Assembly (NCBI RefSeq): GCF_002742445.1
Contig: NZ_NJNQ01000001.1
Coordinates: 291,969 to 355,968, forward strand
Source of the DNA: Bifidobacterium sp. N4G05
Lineage (GTDB): Bacteria; Actinomycetota; Actinomycetes; Actinomycetales; Bifidobacteriaceae
Length of the DNA stretch: 64,000 bases
Direction of reading: 5' to 3'
The notes under the pieces were generated by a model. The model did not search any database and had not been told where the DNA came from. It was given only the letters and a program-made list of their open reading frames with translations. Of this stretch, positions 43,642 to 53,390 are shown piece after piece. The position numbers and the translations under genes are program-made. The stretch's first letter is position 1; each line of letters opens with the position of its first letter.

Positions 43642-44778
43642 TTAGCGCAGCACGCCTTCGATCAGCATGGTGATCAGGTCGGTGTAGTTCACGCCGGTCG
43701 CCTCCCATGCCTTGGGATACATGGAAATCGGGGTGAAGCCCGGCATGGTGTTGATTTCGTTGACCATCACTTCGCCGTCGGCCGTCACGAAGGTATCGAC
43801 GCGGCTCAGACCGGTGCCGTCGACCGCGATGAACGCTTTTTTGGCGGTTTCGCGCACACGGTTCAGGGTTTCTTCCGGCAGACTTGCGGGCACTTCCACA
43901 TGGCTTGCGTCGGAGTTCATGTACTTGCTGTCGAAATCATAGAACTGGTCGTCGCCCTCGGCACGCTTGTCAAGCACGATTTCGCCCGGCCAGCTGGCCT
44001 GCGGAGCCTCGCCGGCCTTCGGGCAGAGCACGGCGCATTCGATTTCGCGCGCGTCGATGCCCTGTTCCACGAGCACACGCCAATCATGGTGGGACGCTTC
44101 GAACACTGCGGCGGCAAGCTCGGCCGCATCGCCCTCATGTTCGACCTTGGTCACGCCGAAGCTGGAACCGGCGCGGGACGGCTTCACGAACAGCGGGTAC
44201 TGCAATCCGGCCTGCTGCACCGCGGCAAGCATTTCGTCCGCCTCGGCGGCGAATTCGGAAGCGGCATCATAATCGCGCACATCCAACGTGATGCCTGGAG
44301 CCACGGGAATACCGGCCGCAGCCAGCAATACCTTCGTATAATGCTTGTCCATGCAAGCGGCGGAAGCGAGCACACCGCAGCCAACGTACGGCACGTTCAT
44401 CATTTCGAACAGGCCCTGAATCGTGCCATCCTCACCGTACGGACCATGCAATACCGGAAGCACGGCGTCCACGTGGCCAAGCGAAGTCAGCGTGCCGTCA
44501 TCTTCACGAGCGAAGAAACCATCCTGGCCGAGTGCCACATCCAGCACCACATCTTTGGAGGAATCCGTCTTCTCCACCATCGGCAGGCCTTCGCTCATGT
44601 TCCACTTGCGTGGATCCTCGCCGCCTACGATCCACTCGCCGTTCTTGGTGATTCCCACCTCAATGGCTTCGAACTTGTCAGTATCCAACGCGCGCAGCAC
44701 GCCCGCCGCAGAGATGCAGGAAATCGAATGCTCGTCGGCTTTGCCGCCATACATCACCACAATGCGCTGTTTTGCCAT
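43642..44778 (-). CDS. ddl: D-alanine--D-alanine ligase
   Basis: ATP-grasp enzyme that makes the D-Ala-D-Ala end of peptidoglycan precursors. Visible motifs are MYGGKADEHSISCISAAG (N-terminal), HGPYGEDGTIQGLFEMMNVPYVGCG, FVKPSRAGSSFGVTKV, and the C-terminal DTFVTADGEVMVNEINTMPGFTPISMYPKAW that binds Mg-ATP. The 378-residue length is normal. The start at 44778 is the ATG before AKQRIVVMYGGK; GGAG is 11 bases upstream, so initiation may be weak. No van-type neighbours are present. Confidence 0.95.
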   Translation of the reverse strand: MAKQRIVVMYGGKADEHSISCISAAGVLRALDTDKFEAIEVGITKNGEWIVGGEDPRKWNMSEGLPMVEKTDSSKDVVLDVALGQDGFFAREDDGTLTSLGHVDAVLPVLHGPYGEDGTIQGLFEMMNVPYVGCGVLASAACMDKHYTKVLLAAAGIPVAPGITLDVRDYDAASEFAAEADEMLAAVQQAGLQYPLFVKPSRAGSSFGVTKVEHEGDAAELAAAVFEASHHDWRVLVEQGIDAREIECAVLCPKAGEAPQASWPGEIVLDKRAEGDDQFYDFDSKYMNSDASHVEVPASLPEETLNRVRETAKKAFIAVDGTGLSRVDTFVTADGEVMVNEINTMPGFTPISMYPKAWEATGVNYTDLITMLIEGVLR

Positions 44779-45078
44779 CTTTGTCTTATGCTCCATAAGT
44801 TGGTCCGTTGAACGCACGCGCGCCCAATACCGTCTGCCAATACTGTCTGTACTGTCTGTCTTCGCAATATCGCGCCGGTTCGCACTTCTGTTCGCCCGCG
44901 ATACCACGCATTCGCAATATCGCAGTTCAGTATACAAACCGCACCCCACAGCCCACACACGACGAATCATAATTGCACACGCCCGTCACTCATGTCCTAT
45001 TTTCATGAATCATAGAATACGGAATCAAACGTTGGAATGATGCGATTGCAACCTGAAAAACCGAGCTTAATCGCTTTG

Positions 45079-45110
45079 TCTAATCACGATTAGACTAATC
45101 ACGATTAGAC
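45079..45110. repeat. Tandem near-palindromic 15-mers upstream of ddl
   Basis: TAATCACGATTAGAC occurs twice in exact tandem (45081-45095, 45096-45110), preceded by TC so that each forms a near-palindrome of TCTAATC and GATTAGA arms. It lies about 300 bases before ddl and 90 bases from the gpsA terminator. The rest of the gap (44779-45204) is AT-rich and holds no supported gene. Confidence 0.6.
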
Positions 45111-45204
45111 TATTTTTATACAGATTTACTATTATTGCCGAAATATATGGCGATTGACGATTGACACATTCCGATTGACGTTTTACGCAATCGCATGCCT
45201 CGAA

Positions 45205-45237
45205 AAATAAAAAGACCGCACCTGAAAGTGCGGTCTT
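45205..45237 (-). terminator. Terminator after gpsA
   Basis: AAGACCGCAC (45212-45221) and GTGCGGTCTT (45228-45237) form the stem; on the minus strand TTTTTATTTTTC follows. Confidence 0.9.
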
Positions 45238-45264
45238 ATCTGCAATCGCGATGTTGCGGAAAGC

Positions 45265-46263
45265 TTATTCTTCGCTGATGCCTTCGCCGAAAAGTTCGGA
45301 CAGCATCTGCGCGCAGGAGATGCCATCGGAAAGCACGTGGCTCATGGCCGTGGCGAGCGGTGTAGGCACGCCATACTGCTTGCCGAGCGCCACCACCGCA
45401 TCGGTGGTCGGCACGCCTTCGGCCACGCCGTTGCTCACCTTGGTGGCTTCCTCAACGCTCAATCCCTTGCCCAAGTTGGATCCGAACGTGTAGTTGCGGC
45501 TCAACGGGGATCCGCAGGTGGCGATCAGGTCGCCCACGCCAGCCAAACCGGCGAACGTCTTCGGATCGGCGCCTGCCGCCTCGCCCAGGGCGGTCAGTTC
45601 GGCCAGGCCACGGGTTTCGATCATGGCGGCGGTATTTTCGCCGTAGCCGGCGCCGCGGGCCATGCCCACGGCCAGCGCGACCACATTCTTCAGCGATCCA
45701 CACATTTCCAAGCCGATCACGTCGCGGGTTACGAACGCACGGAAATAGTCGGTGGTGCAAGCGGCTGCGATCTTGCGCGCATTGTCGAGATTTTCGCAGG
45801 CGACCACGGTTGCGGCCGGCTCGCGGTCGGCGATCTGCTTGCTCAGGTTCGGTCCGGAAATCGCGGCGAAGCGGTCGGCCGGCAGGTCGAGCGTTTCCAT
45901 AACGACTTCATCCATGCGCTTGCCGGTGGTGCGTTCGATGCCTTTCATCAGCGAGGCGACGAGTGCGGTTTCGGGAATCAGGTCCTTGAATTCGACGAGC
46001 GCGACGCGGGCGAACTGTGCGGCGATGGCCACGATCACAATGTCGGCGTTGGCTACGGCTTCGGCACGGTCGCCGGTGGCGGTCATGTTGCTTGGCAGCA
46101 CTTTCACGCTGGGCAGGCGAACACCGTTGTGATGGTGGTCGCGAATGCCTTCCACAATCTCCGGTTCGATGGCCCACATAGTCACATTGTTGCCTGCATC
46201 GGCAAGCACCTGACCGAAAGCGGTTCCCCAAGCTCCTGCGCCCAGTACCGTCACGTTCGTCAT
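45265..46263 (-). CDS. gpsA: NAD(P)-dependent glycerol-3-phosphate dehydrogenase
   Basis: Reduces dihydroxyacetone phosphate to sn-glycerol 3-phosphate, the backbone of phospholipids. VTVLGAGAWGTAFGQVL is the N-terminal nucleotide site, and SGPNLSKQIADREPAATVVA, CGSLKNVVALAVGMARG (active-site Lys) and AGVGDLIATCGSPLSRNYTFG are family signatures. The start at 46263 has AAGGAG seven bases upstream, giving 332 residues. It is followed upstream by a PlsC-like acyltransferase gene on the same strand, so the two probably supply glycerol-phosphate lipid synthesis together. Confidence 0.96.
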   Translation of the reverse strand: MTNVTVLGAGAWGTAFGQVLADAGNNVTMWAIEPEIVEGIRDHHHNGVRLPSVKVLPSNMTATGDRAEAVANADIVIVAIAAQFARVALVEFKDLIPETALVASLMKGIERTTGKRMDEVVMETLDLPADRFAAISGPNLSKQIADREPAATVVACENLDNARKIAAACTTDYFRAFVTRDVIGLEMCGSLKNVVALAVGMARGAGYGENTAAMIETRGLAELTALGEAAGADPKTFAGLAGVGDLIATCGSPLSRNYTFGSNLGKGLSVEEATKVSNGVAEGVPTTDAVVALGKQYGVPTPLATAMSHVLSDGISCAQMLSELFGEGISEE

Positions 46264-46467
46264 ATTTGCTCCTTGCATTACTCCGGGCATCATTCATAAC
46301 CCGGAGTCTTGGCTCAAAAATTGCTTTTCCTATGCTACCGCCGGCTACGCACACCGCGATATATGCCGCAATACGCGCCATACGTATGCGCAATCGGCTG
46401 GCAGTATTTCGATTACCGCATTTCAGCAATCGCGTGTGCGGTCTTTTTCGATTCGGCCTTCTTCGAT

Positions 46468-47358
46468 TCAGTCCTTCACTCGGCTCATCGTACGATAATC
46501 CCAATATCCATCGGGGGCTTGTTCGCCGCGGATTTCGGCCATGACTTCGGTCATACGCACGCGGATGCGTCGGGTAAGTTCGTTGGCGAGATCCTCCGGC
46601 ACTTCCTCACCCCAGAAATCGCAATCGGCGAGCAGATCCGCATAATCAAGCGCCTCGTCGTAGCACATGACCACGTTTTTACGCGGCCACGGCCACCAAT
46701 GGTTGATGCTTGCCGCGCCCCACGTTACCGCGCAATACAGCGGAATCTGGTAGCCGAGTCGGCGCGAAGCCTCAAGCGCGATCATGCCCACGCCGTTTTT
46801 CATGCTCATCGGCCATTTCTGCGGGTCGCGCGTTACCGTACCTTCCGGCCATACGGTTAGGGGTCGGCCGGAGGTAAGGATTTCCACGGAGGTTTCCTCA
46901 ATGGCTTTCGCCTTGCCCGAACGGCGTTGCACGGGCTGCATGCCTACCAGTTGGAACCATTTGCCGATCAGCGGCCACGAGGCCATTTCGGCTTTGGCCA
47001 TGTAGCGCGGACGGCGGCCTTGATGGAACATGGAGATCATGGGCACGAACACGTCAAACATGGTGACGTGCGTGGCCGCGGTGATGAACGGACCGGTTTC
47101 CGGCACGTGTTCGATGCCCCACGCCTTGAGTTTGGTGCGGTTGCGGAATACGATGTCGCATCCGGTGAGCAGACGATGGGTCGCTTTCGGATTCTGCGCC
47201 GCGATTTCGGCTTCATTGGCTTTGCGCGGCCCGCATGGAAAGTCGTGGGTTGGGTCAACAAGATGGTGACGCTGTGCGAGCTTTGCGACTTGTTCGTCGC
47301 TTAACGGTTTGACCGCGGAACGCGGCGAGGGTTTTCCTTTGGATGCCATGCGTTCCAT
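46468..47358 (-). CDS. 1-acyl-sn-glycerol-3-phosphate acyltransferase-like protein
   Basis: A PlsC-type acyltransferase of 296 residues. The catalytic HX4D motif reads THVTMFDVF and the second block is WPEGTVTRDP; AIEETSVEILTSGRPL and VQRRSGKAKA lie between. It would acylate lysophosphatidate with acyl-ACP or acyl-CoA at the membrane; few hydrophobic stretches are seen, so it is probably peripheral. Several close ATGs exist (47373, 47358, 47349); 47358 has GGTGGTGG upstream. Encoded upstream of gpsA, consistent with phospholipid synthesis. Confidence 0.88.
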   Translation of the reverse strand: MERMASKGKPSPRSAVKPLSDEQVAKLAQRHHLVDPTHDFPCGPRKANEAEIAAQNPKATHRLLTGCDIVFRNRTKLKAWGIEHVPETGPFITAATHVTMFDVFVPMISMFHQGRRPRYMAKAEMASWPLIGKWFQLVGMQPVQRRSGKAKAIEETSVEILTSGRPLTVWPEGTVTRDPQKWPMSMKNGVGMIALEASRRLGYQIPLYCAVTWGAASINHWWPWPRKNVVMCYDEALDYADLLADCDFWGEEVPEDLANELTRRIRVRMTEVMAEIRGEQAPDGYWDYRTMSRVKD

Positions 47359-47766
47359 TCTGCCACCACCCATTCCGCTTGGTTGGAACGATTGCGCTCA
47401 TGCACGACGCACACACGAAATACAAAAACACGGAATATACGAAAAAGGCGGAACTGGTGGATAGGCTGGAGGACGATTGACGACGAAGATGTTGCGACTA
47501 TCCCTAGAATCCGTCTGGACATGCAGTAAACACAATAACGATGAGGGAAACCCTTATATCTTCGGCTGTTCACCTCGTTGCAAACGCCATTCGATATCGA
47601 CAATCATAATGCTATTCCGAAAGAATCTCTGCCGAAAATCGGCATTATTTTCAAAAACAATAAAACTTTTTGCATCACTATTATGCGCCATAACCCCCTA
47701 AATTAAGTTCAATAATTTATACACTGAATTACTAAGTTTTTGAGAACGAGCAACGGCAATGTGTAA
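47359..47766. other. AT-rich intergenic region between the PlsC-like gene and murA
   Basis: About 400 bases with no supported gene. A 74-codon plus-strand frame (47477-47701) lacks a ribosome site and domain signal. Both flanking genes are on the minus strand, so this region probably holds the promoter of the PlsC-like gene and gpsA. Confidence 0.5.
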
Positions 47767-47803
47767 GCAAAAAGCCGGTGCCCACTGTTGTGAACACCGG
47801 CCT
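47767..47803 (-). terminator. Terminator after murA
   Basis: AAGCCGGTG (47771-47779) and CACCGGCCTT (47794-47803) form the stem with one bulge; on the minus strand TTTTTGC follows. Confidence 0.8.
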
Positions 47804-47847
47804 TACCAAGCCAATCAAGCTATATCAGCGATAAATCAAGCAACAAA

Positions 47848-49173
47848 TCAGTCGAAATCTGCGCCGAGAGCTTCGAGCTTGCCACGGAAATCGGCATAAC
47901 CGCGGTCAATCAGCGAAATGCCCTGCACATTGGACGGGCCCTTTGCCGCCAACGCGGCAATCAGATGGCTGAAGCCGCCACGCAGATCCGGCACGTCAAT
48001 ATCGCGGCCGGTCAGCGGGGTCGGTCCGAAAATAACCGCGGAATGCTTGTAATTGCGCTGCTGGAAACGGCATGGCAGCGATCCGAGGCATTCGCGATAC
48101 AGCTGAATCGTGGCACCCATCTGCACCAGTGGCTTCGTGAAACCGAAACGATTCTCATACACCGTTTCGTGCACGATCGACAGGCCCTTCGCCTGCGTCA
48201 ACGCCACCACCAGCGGCTGCTGCCAGTCGGTCATGAAGCCCGGATGCACGTCGGTTTCGATCGCGACCGGCTTCAAATCGCCGCCCGGATGCCAGAAACG
48301 AATGCCGTTATCGGTGATGTCGAACTCACCACCAATCTTGCGGAACACGTTCAGGAACGTCATCATTTCAGGCTGCGTAGCACCCTTGACGAAAATGTCG
48401 CCATGCGTGGCCAATGCCGCGGAAGCCCAGGAAGCGGCCTCGATGCGGTCGGTCAGCGAAGTGTGCGTGTAACCCTTCAGTTCCTTCACGCCTTCGATGC
48501 GGAACGTACGGTCCACATCCACGGAAATGATCGCGCCCATCTTCTGCAGCACGCACACCAAATCCATGATTTCAGGTTCGGTGGCAGCGCCGGAAAGCTC
48601 CGTCTTGCCCTCAGCAAGCACGGCGGCAAGCAACGTCTGCTCGGTAGCGCCCACCGACGGGTACGGCAGGTGAATCTTCGCGCCATGCAAACCGTTCGGA
48701 GCGGTGATATGAATGCCGTCCTTATGTTCCTTATCGACGTTGGCACCCAACTTGCGCAACGTTTCCAGGTGGAAATCAATCGGACGACCGCCGATATTGC
48801 ATCCGCCGAGAGCCGGAATGAACGCCTCACCCAAACGGTGCAGCAGCGGGCCGGAGAACAGAATCGGAATACGCGACGAACCAGACAGCGTATCCACGTC
48901 GGCCACATCGGCAAGCTGCACATTCGTGGCGTCGATCGTGACCACGCCGTGATCGCCATCCACCGTAACGTCCACGCCATGCAGACGCAGCAAGTCGGAG
49001 ACCACATGCACGTCGCGAATCTCCGGAACATTCTTCAACACGGACGTACCCGGGGCGAGCAGCGCCGCCACCATGGCCTTGCTCACGAAGTTCTTCGCGC
49101 CACGCACCTTGATGGTGCCGTTCAGCGGCTTGCCACCTTCGACGTGCAGAATGTCGTTGTTGTTGTCAGACAC
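47848..49173 (-). CDS. murA: UDP-N-acetylglucosamine 1-carboxyvinyltransferase
   Basis: Transfers enolpyruvate from PEP to UDP-GlcNAc, the first committed step of peptidoglycan synthesis. RGAKNFVSKAMVAALLAPGTS gives the Lys-Asn pair, ALGGCNIGGRPIDFH puts the catalytic Cys at residue 125, and FIPALGG, GGYADFRGKLEALGADF and related segments follow. A cysteine here predicts fosfomycin sensitivity, unlike mycobacterial MurA, which has Asp. I chose GTG at 49173 because AGAGG lies six bases upstream; the upstream TTG is too close. The 441 residues are normal. Confidence 0.94.
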   Translation of the reverse strand: MSDNNNDILHVEGGKPLNGTIKVRGAKNFVSKAMVAALLAPGTSVLKNVPEIRDVHVVSDLLRLHGVDVTVDGDHGVVTIDATNVQLADVADVDTLSGSSRIPILFSGPLLHRLGEAFIPALGGCNIGGRPIDFHLETLRKLGANVDKEHKDGIHITAPNGLHGAKIHLPYPSVGATEQTLLAAVLAEGKTELSGAATEPEIMDLVCVLQKMGAIISVDVDRTFRIEGVKELKGYTHTSLTDRIEAASWASAALATHGDIFVKGATQPEMMTFLNVFRKIGGEFDITDNGIRFWHPGGDLKPVAIETDVHPGFMTDWQQPLVVALTQAKGLSIVHETVYENRFGFTKPLVQMGATIQLYRECLGSLPCRFQQRNYKHSAVIFGPTPLTGRDIDVPDLRGGFSHLIAALAAKGPSNVQGISLIDRGYADFRGKLEALGADFD

Positions 49174-49309
49174 GCTCAACCTCTTTCGCTTCCCTTATAC
49201 GGTTCAAGCTTGAAACACACTAACCCTCAGTTTGCCATAAGGCATGTAGTGGGCTCGTGAAATGCCGCGTTCAGCGCAGTGTCTCCCAATTTCGTTCGAC
49301 TTTCGACCA

Positions 49310-49505
49310 AAATTCCCAGCCACTGGAACAATCCACCCGCCAAACCGCATCCCATCGGGCAAAAACTTCCAGTCGGTGGAAGAATCCTCCCGATACAAGC
49401 CCCTCCACCGTCCAAAAACCTCCAGTCACTGGAAGAATCATCCCACCAAACTGCATCTCAGCGGGCAAAACCCTCCAGTCACTGGAAGAATCAGGACGGA
49501 CAGCT
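49310..49505. repeat. 53-bp repeat array, four copies (pyrD-murA gap)
   Basis: CACTGG or CGGTGG cores start at 49321, 49374, 49427 and 49480, exactly 53 bases apart. In copies 3 and 4 the palindrome TCCAGTCACTGGA is complete. Intervals carry CCCGCC, CGGGCAAAA and CCAAAAAC words shared with the other two 53-bp arrays. It lies in the 420-base gap between the murA start and the end of the pyrD-like gene, with no supported ORF. Confidence 0.88.
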
Positions 49506-49595
49506 ACCCCCGTGCTGCACTAATCCTTCCAGCGAATGGGCAAAATGGACGGTGAAACGCAACAGAGCGCAAATCAGGCGCAATTGAACCTGTGA

Positions 49596-50774
49596 CTACA
49601 GTGCGGCTTTAATGTCTTGCGCCAAACGGGCGTTCCACATGGCACCCGTAGCGCTCATCACCGCGTTTGCACCAGCCTCGCGGTACGCCTTGTAATCTTC
49701 CGGACGAATCACACCGCCCACGCCAACGATCGCAAAATCAAGACCCAGCTTCTCGCGAATCGCATTCAGGCGGCCAACCATATCGAGACCTGCACCACGA
49801 ATCGCATTGCCACATACGCCCGAACGGTCACGCCCCGCGCCTGGCAATGCCTGATTGCCGTTCGCATCCACCAGCTTCGCGGAGATTGTGTTAATGGTGG
49901 AGAAACCCTGCACCGCGCCATGGCCGGCGGTTTCCTTCACCATGATTTCCAGATCGGCATCATTCGGAATGTATGCGAGCTTCACGATCAGCGGACGATC
50001 GCCGATTTCGTTCTTCACCGCTTCCGTAATCTCGCCGACCAAATGCGGATCGTGGCACAACAGACGATTATGTCCCTCATTCGGGCAGCTGGTGTTCATT
50101 TCCATCAGGCCAGCGCCAGTTTCGGCAACCAAATGCGCGGTGGTGACATGATCGGCGATATACGCTTCACGATCCATGCCCTCCACGCGGGAGCCTTGGA
50201 AGCTCGGCACCAGCAGCTGGCCGTCACCGGCTGCGGCGATTGCCTTCTGCATGTCCGGCTGCCATTCGTCGGGATCACGGGAGGGAACGCCGAAACTGTT
50301 GGAAATCGAAATCGGAAGCTCATAACGGGTATCGGCAAGCACACCCTCGTCAAGTTCGACACTGCCCGGAACCAGCGAACCATCGGCATTCCGCGGATGC
50401 ACGGCCAGCACGTTCGGGAACGCATTGCAGCCCCATGCGCGGGAACGAACCGTCTTGTATACCGCCAGATCGAAGCCCATACGGAAAGCGGCCGTGGTGA
50501 AACGCTCATTCAGCAGCGGACCAGCTGGAATACCGAACGGCAGATTCACACGAAAACCAAGGAATTCCTGCGCTTGAGCGGCCTGAATGGTCTGAACGCC
50601 CTGAACCTCACTGGAGGAATCGGACGCAACCTCAGCAACAACAGACGTGACCGATCCCGCAGAATCGGACGCATCAGCCCGCAACACTTCGGCAAACGCG
50701 CCGAACGGCCCTTGCAAATAGTTGTCTTCATACGTGCGATTGACATCATAAAACGGCGCAAAACCCTGGCTCAT
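49596..50774 (-). CDS. Dihydroorotate dehydrogenase-like flavoprotein
   Basis: A 392-residue TIM-barrel FMN enzyme. LPFGIPAGPLLNERFTTAAFRMG, VYKTVRSR, SFGVPS, EMNTSCPNEGHN (catalytic segment), LIVKLAY, GFSTINTIS and GVGGVIRPEDYKAYREAGANAV follow class 1/2 PyrD order. An N-terminal Ser/Asp/Val-rich insert (about residues 33-66, ADASDSAGSVTSVVAEVASDSSSEV) is unusual; its DNA contains words of both repeat families. It has no pyrimidine neighbours in this window. GGAGAG precedes the ATG. Confidence 0.82.
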   Translation of the reverse strand: MSQGFAPFYDVNRTYEDNYLQGPFGAFAEVLRADASDSAGSVTSVVAEVASDSSSEVQGVQTIQAAQAQEFLGFRVNLPFGIPAGPLLNERFTTAAFRMGFDLAVYKTVRSRAWGCNAFPNVLAVHPRNADGSLVPGSVELDEGVLADTRYELPISISNSFGVPSRDPDEWQPDMQKAIAAAGDGQLLVPSFQGSRVEGMDREAYIADHVTTAHLVAETGAGLMEMNTSCPNEGHNRLLCHDPHLVGEITEAVKNEIGDRPLIVKLAYIPNDADLEIMVKETAGHGAVQGFSTINTISAKLVDANGNQALPGAGRDRSGVCGNAIRGAGLDMVGRLNAIREKLGLDFAIVGVGGVIRPEDYKAYREAGANAVMSATGAMWNARLAQDIKAAL

Positions 50775-50879
50775 TTTTCTCTCCGAAAGCTACGAAAGCA
50801 CGAAACAATAAGCCCACCATAGCGCGTCTCATATGCAAAACCCGCGCAAATCTCACATAATCAGCAATCCCAACGTCCC

Positions 50880-51195
50880 AATCCTTCCAGTCACTGGAAG
50901 AATCCGGACAATATGAGTCCCCTAATCGTCCCAAAACCTCCACCCAGTGGAGGAATCACCCCGCTACGGACCGTCTCAAAGTCCAAAAACATCCACCTAC
51001 TGGAAGAATCCTCCCGCTCACGCATCACATAACATCCCAATCCTTCCAGTCACTGGAAGAATCCTCCCGCGAACAATCATCCCGACGTCCCAATTCTTCC
51101 ACCCACTGGAAAAATCACCCCGCAAACAGCCCGCGCAACAACGCAAGCGGAGTGATCCTTCCACCCACTGGAGGAATCACCCCGCAAACAGCCCT
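50880..51195. repeat. 53-bp repeat array, six copies (leuD-pyrD gap)
   Basis: Cores start at 50892, 50945, 50998, 51051, 51104 and 51166: four steps of exactly 53 and one of 62. Copies 1 and 4 contain the complete TTCCAGTCACTGGAA palindrome; others read TCCACCCACTGGA. This is the longest array in the window and lies upstream of the pyrD-like gene and downstream of leuD. Confidence 0.88.
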
Positions 51196-51216
51196 CGCAC
51201 CTAGCCAGCCGCCAAC

Positions 51217-51906
51217 TCAGATGATGCCGCGATCGGCAAGCGGGCCCTGCCAATCCGGGTATTCGCCTTCGCGCGCGGACGCGATCAACTGCTCCGGCTC
51301 ACGCTTCGCCGGCAGCGTCTTCGGCTTGAACGGGAACTTTTCGGCACGCATCTTCTCGTATGTCACAATATCGTCTTCATACTGCAACGTCAGATCGATA
51401 TCGTCATAGCCGTTCATCAGGCGCCAACGGGTATAGTCGTTCACTTCGAACGGCAGCGTCACGTCGCCGCACGTCACCGTGCGATCCTCCAGGCTCACCG
51501 TCATATCACGGCCCGGCTCCTCGTCAAGCAGCTTCCACAGCAACTCAACGGATTCCTGCGGCATAATCGCAGCCAGCACACCGTTCTTGGCGGTGTTGCC
51601 GTAGAAAATGTCGGCGAAACGAGATGAAATCACCACGCGGAAGCCGTAATCATGCAATGCCCACACGGCATGTTCACGAGAAGATCCGATACCGAAATCC
51701 GGTCCGGCAACGAGAATCTTGCCCCGCTTGTATTCCGGCTGGTTGAGCACGAATTCCGGATCGCGACGCCACGCATAGAACAGCGCGTCGTCGAAACCGG
51801 ACTTCTGCACGCGCTTCAAGAACACGGCTGGAATAATCTGGTCAGTATCGACATTGGAACGGCGAAGCGGCACGGCCACGCCGGTAAGAGTAGTCAGTTT
51901 TTCCAT
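51217..51906 (-). CDS. leuD: 3-isopropylmalate dehydratase small subunit
   Basis: Partner of LeuC in isomerising 2-isopropylmalate to 3-isopropylmalate for leucine synthesis. The N-terminal segment [21 protein letters not shown] and [26 protein letters not shown] are signatures of the aconitase swivel domain. The 229-residue length is normal. GAAAGAAAT precedes the ATG at 51906. It lies 80 bases after leuC with no terminator in between, so they form an operon. Confidence 0.96.
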   Translation of the reverse strand: MEKLTTLTGVAVPLRRSNVDTDQIIPAVFLKRVQKSGFDDALFYAWRRDPEFVLNQPEYKRGKILVAGPDFGIGSSREHAVWALHDYGFRVVISSRFADIFYGNTAKNGVLAAIMPQESVELLWKLLDEEPGRDMTVSLEDRTVTCGDVTLPFEVNDYTRWRLMNGYDDIDLTLQYEDDIVTYEKMRAEKFPFKPKTLPAKREPEQLIASAREGEYPDWQGPLADRGII

Positions 51907-51986
51907 TTCACTATTTCTTTCGATGTAACGATTCACAGAATGCCGGAAATCCAAGATTTCTCAGGTTTTCAAGCATTCTCAACGAT

Positions 51987-53390
51987 TCACAGATCAGCCG
52001 GAGACGAGATGGTACCGCGGATGGCCGTTGCGGCGGCGACCGCCGGCGACGCCAGATGCGTACGCGACCCCTTGCCCTGTCGACCTTCGAAATTGCGGTT
52101 CGAAGTGGAGATGGAACGTTCGCGGGCCACCATCTTGTCGGGGTTCATGCCCAGGCACATGGAGCAGCCTGCGTTACGCCATTCGGCACCGAAGTCCTTG
52201 AAGATCTTGTCAAGTCCTTCCTTTTCCGCCTGCAAACGCACGCGAGAGGAGGCCGGCACCACGAGCACGCGGTGAATGTTTTCGGCCTTGTGATGCCCCT
52301 TCATAATGGAAGCGGCCACACGCAGATCCTCGAGACGTCCGTTGGTGCAGGAACCGATGAACACGGTATCCACGGCAATGTCTTTGATGCGCATGCCCGG
52401 CGTCAAGCCCATGTAGGCAATGGCACGCTCGGCCGCGGTGCGCTCGGTTTCATCGTTGAACGAAGCCGGATCCGGCACCACGCCGGAAATCTTGATGCCC
52501 TGACCCGGGTTGGTGCCCCACGTCACATACGGCTCGAGATCTTCGGCCTTGATGGTCACTTCCTTGTCGAATACGGCGTCGTCATCGGTTTTCAGCGTCT
52601 TCCAGTATTCGATGGCCTTGTCCCACATTTCACCTTCCGGCGCATGCGGGCGTCCCTTCAGATATTCGAACGTCACTTCGTCCGGCGCGATCATGCCGGC
52701 GCGAGCGCCCGCTTCGATCGACATGTTGCAGATGGTCATGCGTGCGTCCATCGACAGTTTCTTGATGGCCTCACCACGATATTCAATGACGTGCCCTTGG
52801 CCGCCACCGGTGCCGATCTTCGCGATAATCGCAAGAATAATGTCTTTTGCGGTGACGCCCTTCGGCAGTTCACCTTCGATATTCACGGCCATGGTTTTGA
52901 ACGGCTTCAGGCTCAGGGTCTGCGTTGCCATAACATGTTCGACTTCGGAGGTGCCGATGCCGATGGCCATGGCACCGAACGCGCCGTGCGTGGAGGTGTG
53001 CGAGTCACCGCACACGATCGTCATGCCCGGCTGCGTCAGGCCCAGCACCGGCGCGAACGCGTGCACCACGCCCTGATCGGCGTCTCCCAGCGGGCACAGA
53101 CGTACGCCGAAATCCTTGCAGTTCTTTTCGAGCGTGCTTAGCTGCAGCGCGGAGATCTTATCCGGATTCGGGCGGTCGATGTCGGCAGTCGGCGTGTTGT
53201 GATCTTCCGTTGCGATCAGCTGGTCAAGGTGACGTGGCTTGCGTCCGGCCAGTCGCAAGCCTTCGAATGCCTGCGGACTGGTGACTTCGTGCATGAGCAT
53301 CAGATCAATGTACAGCAAGTCGGGAGCCCCATCGCTACCCTTGCGTACCAAATGATCGGCCCAGACCTTCTCGGCCAATGTCGTTCCCAT
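51987..53390 (-). CDS. leuC: 3-isopropylmalate dehydratase large subunit
   Basis: Carries the 4Fe-4S catalytic cluster. [45 protein letters not shown] and [10 protein letters not shown] provide the three cluster cysteines. The 467-residue length is standard. The start at 53390 follows GAGGAGGTCC; the frame further upstream to 53531 has no support. It is divergent from the IclR regulator across a 348-base gap, so it is a likely target of that regulator. Confidence 0.97.
   Translation of the reverse strand: MGTTLAEKVWADHLVRKGSDGAPDLLYIDLMLMHEVTSPQAFEGLRLAGRKPRHLDQLIATEDHNTPTADIDRPNPDKISALQLSTLEKNCKDFGVRLCPLGDADQGVVHAFAPVLGLTQPGMTIVCGDSHTSTHGAFGAMAIGIGTSEVEHVMATQTLSLKPFKTMAVNIEGELPKGVTAKDIILAIIAKIGTGGGQGHVIEYRGEAIKKLSMDARMTICNMSIEAGARAGMIAPDEVTFEYLKGRPHAPEGEMWDKAIEYWKTLKTDDDAVFDKEVTIKAEDLEPYVTWGTNPGQGIKISGVVPDPASFNDETERTAAERAIAYMGLTPGMRIKDIAVDTVFIGSCTNGRLEDLRVAASIMKGHHKAENIHRVLVVPASSRVRLQAEKEGLDKIFKDFGAEWRNAGCSMCLGMNPDKMVARERSISTSNRNFEGRQGKGSRTHLASPAVAAATAIRGTISSPADL

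Noticed and set aside
47477-47701. 74-codon plus-strand ORF
   Set aside because: No ribosome site, no domain, and an AT-rich region where chance frames are expected.
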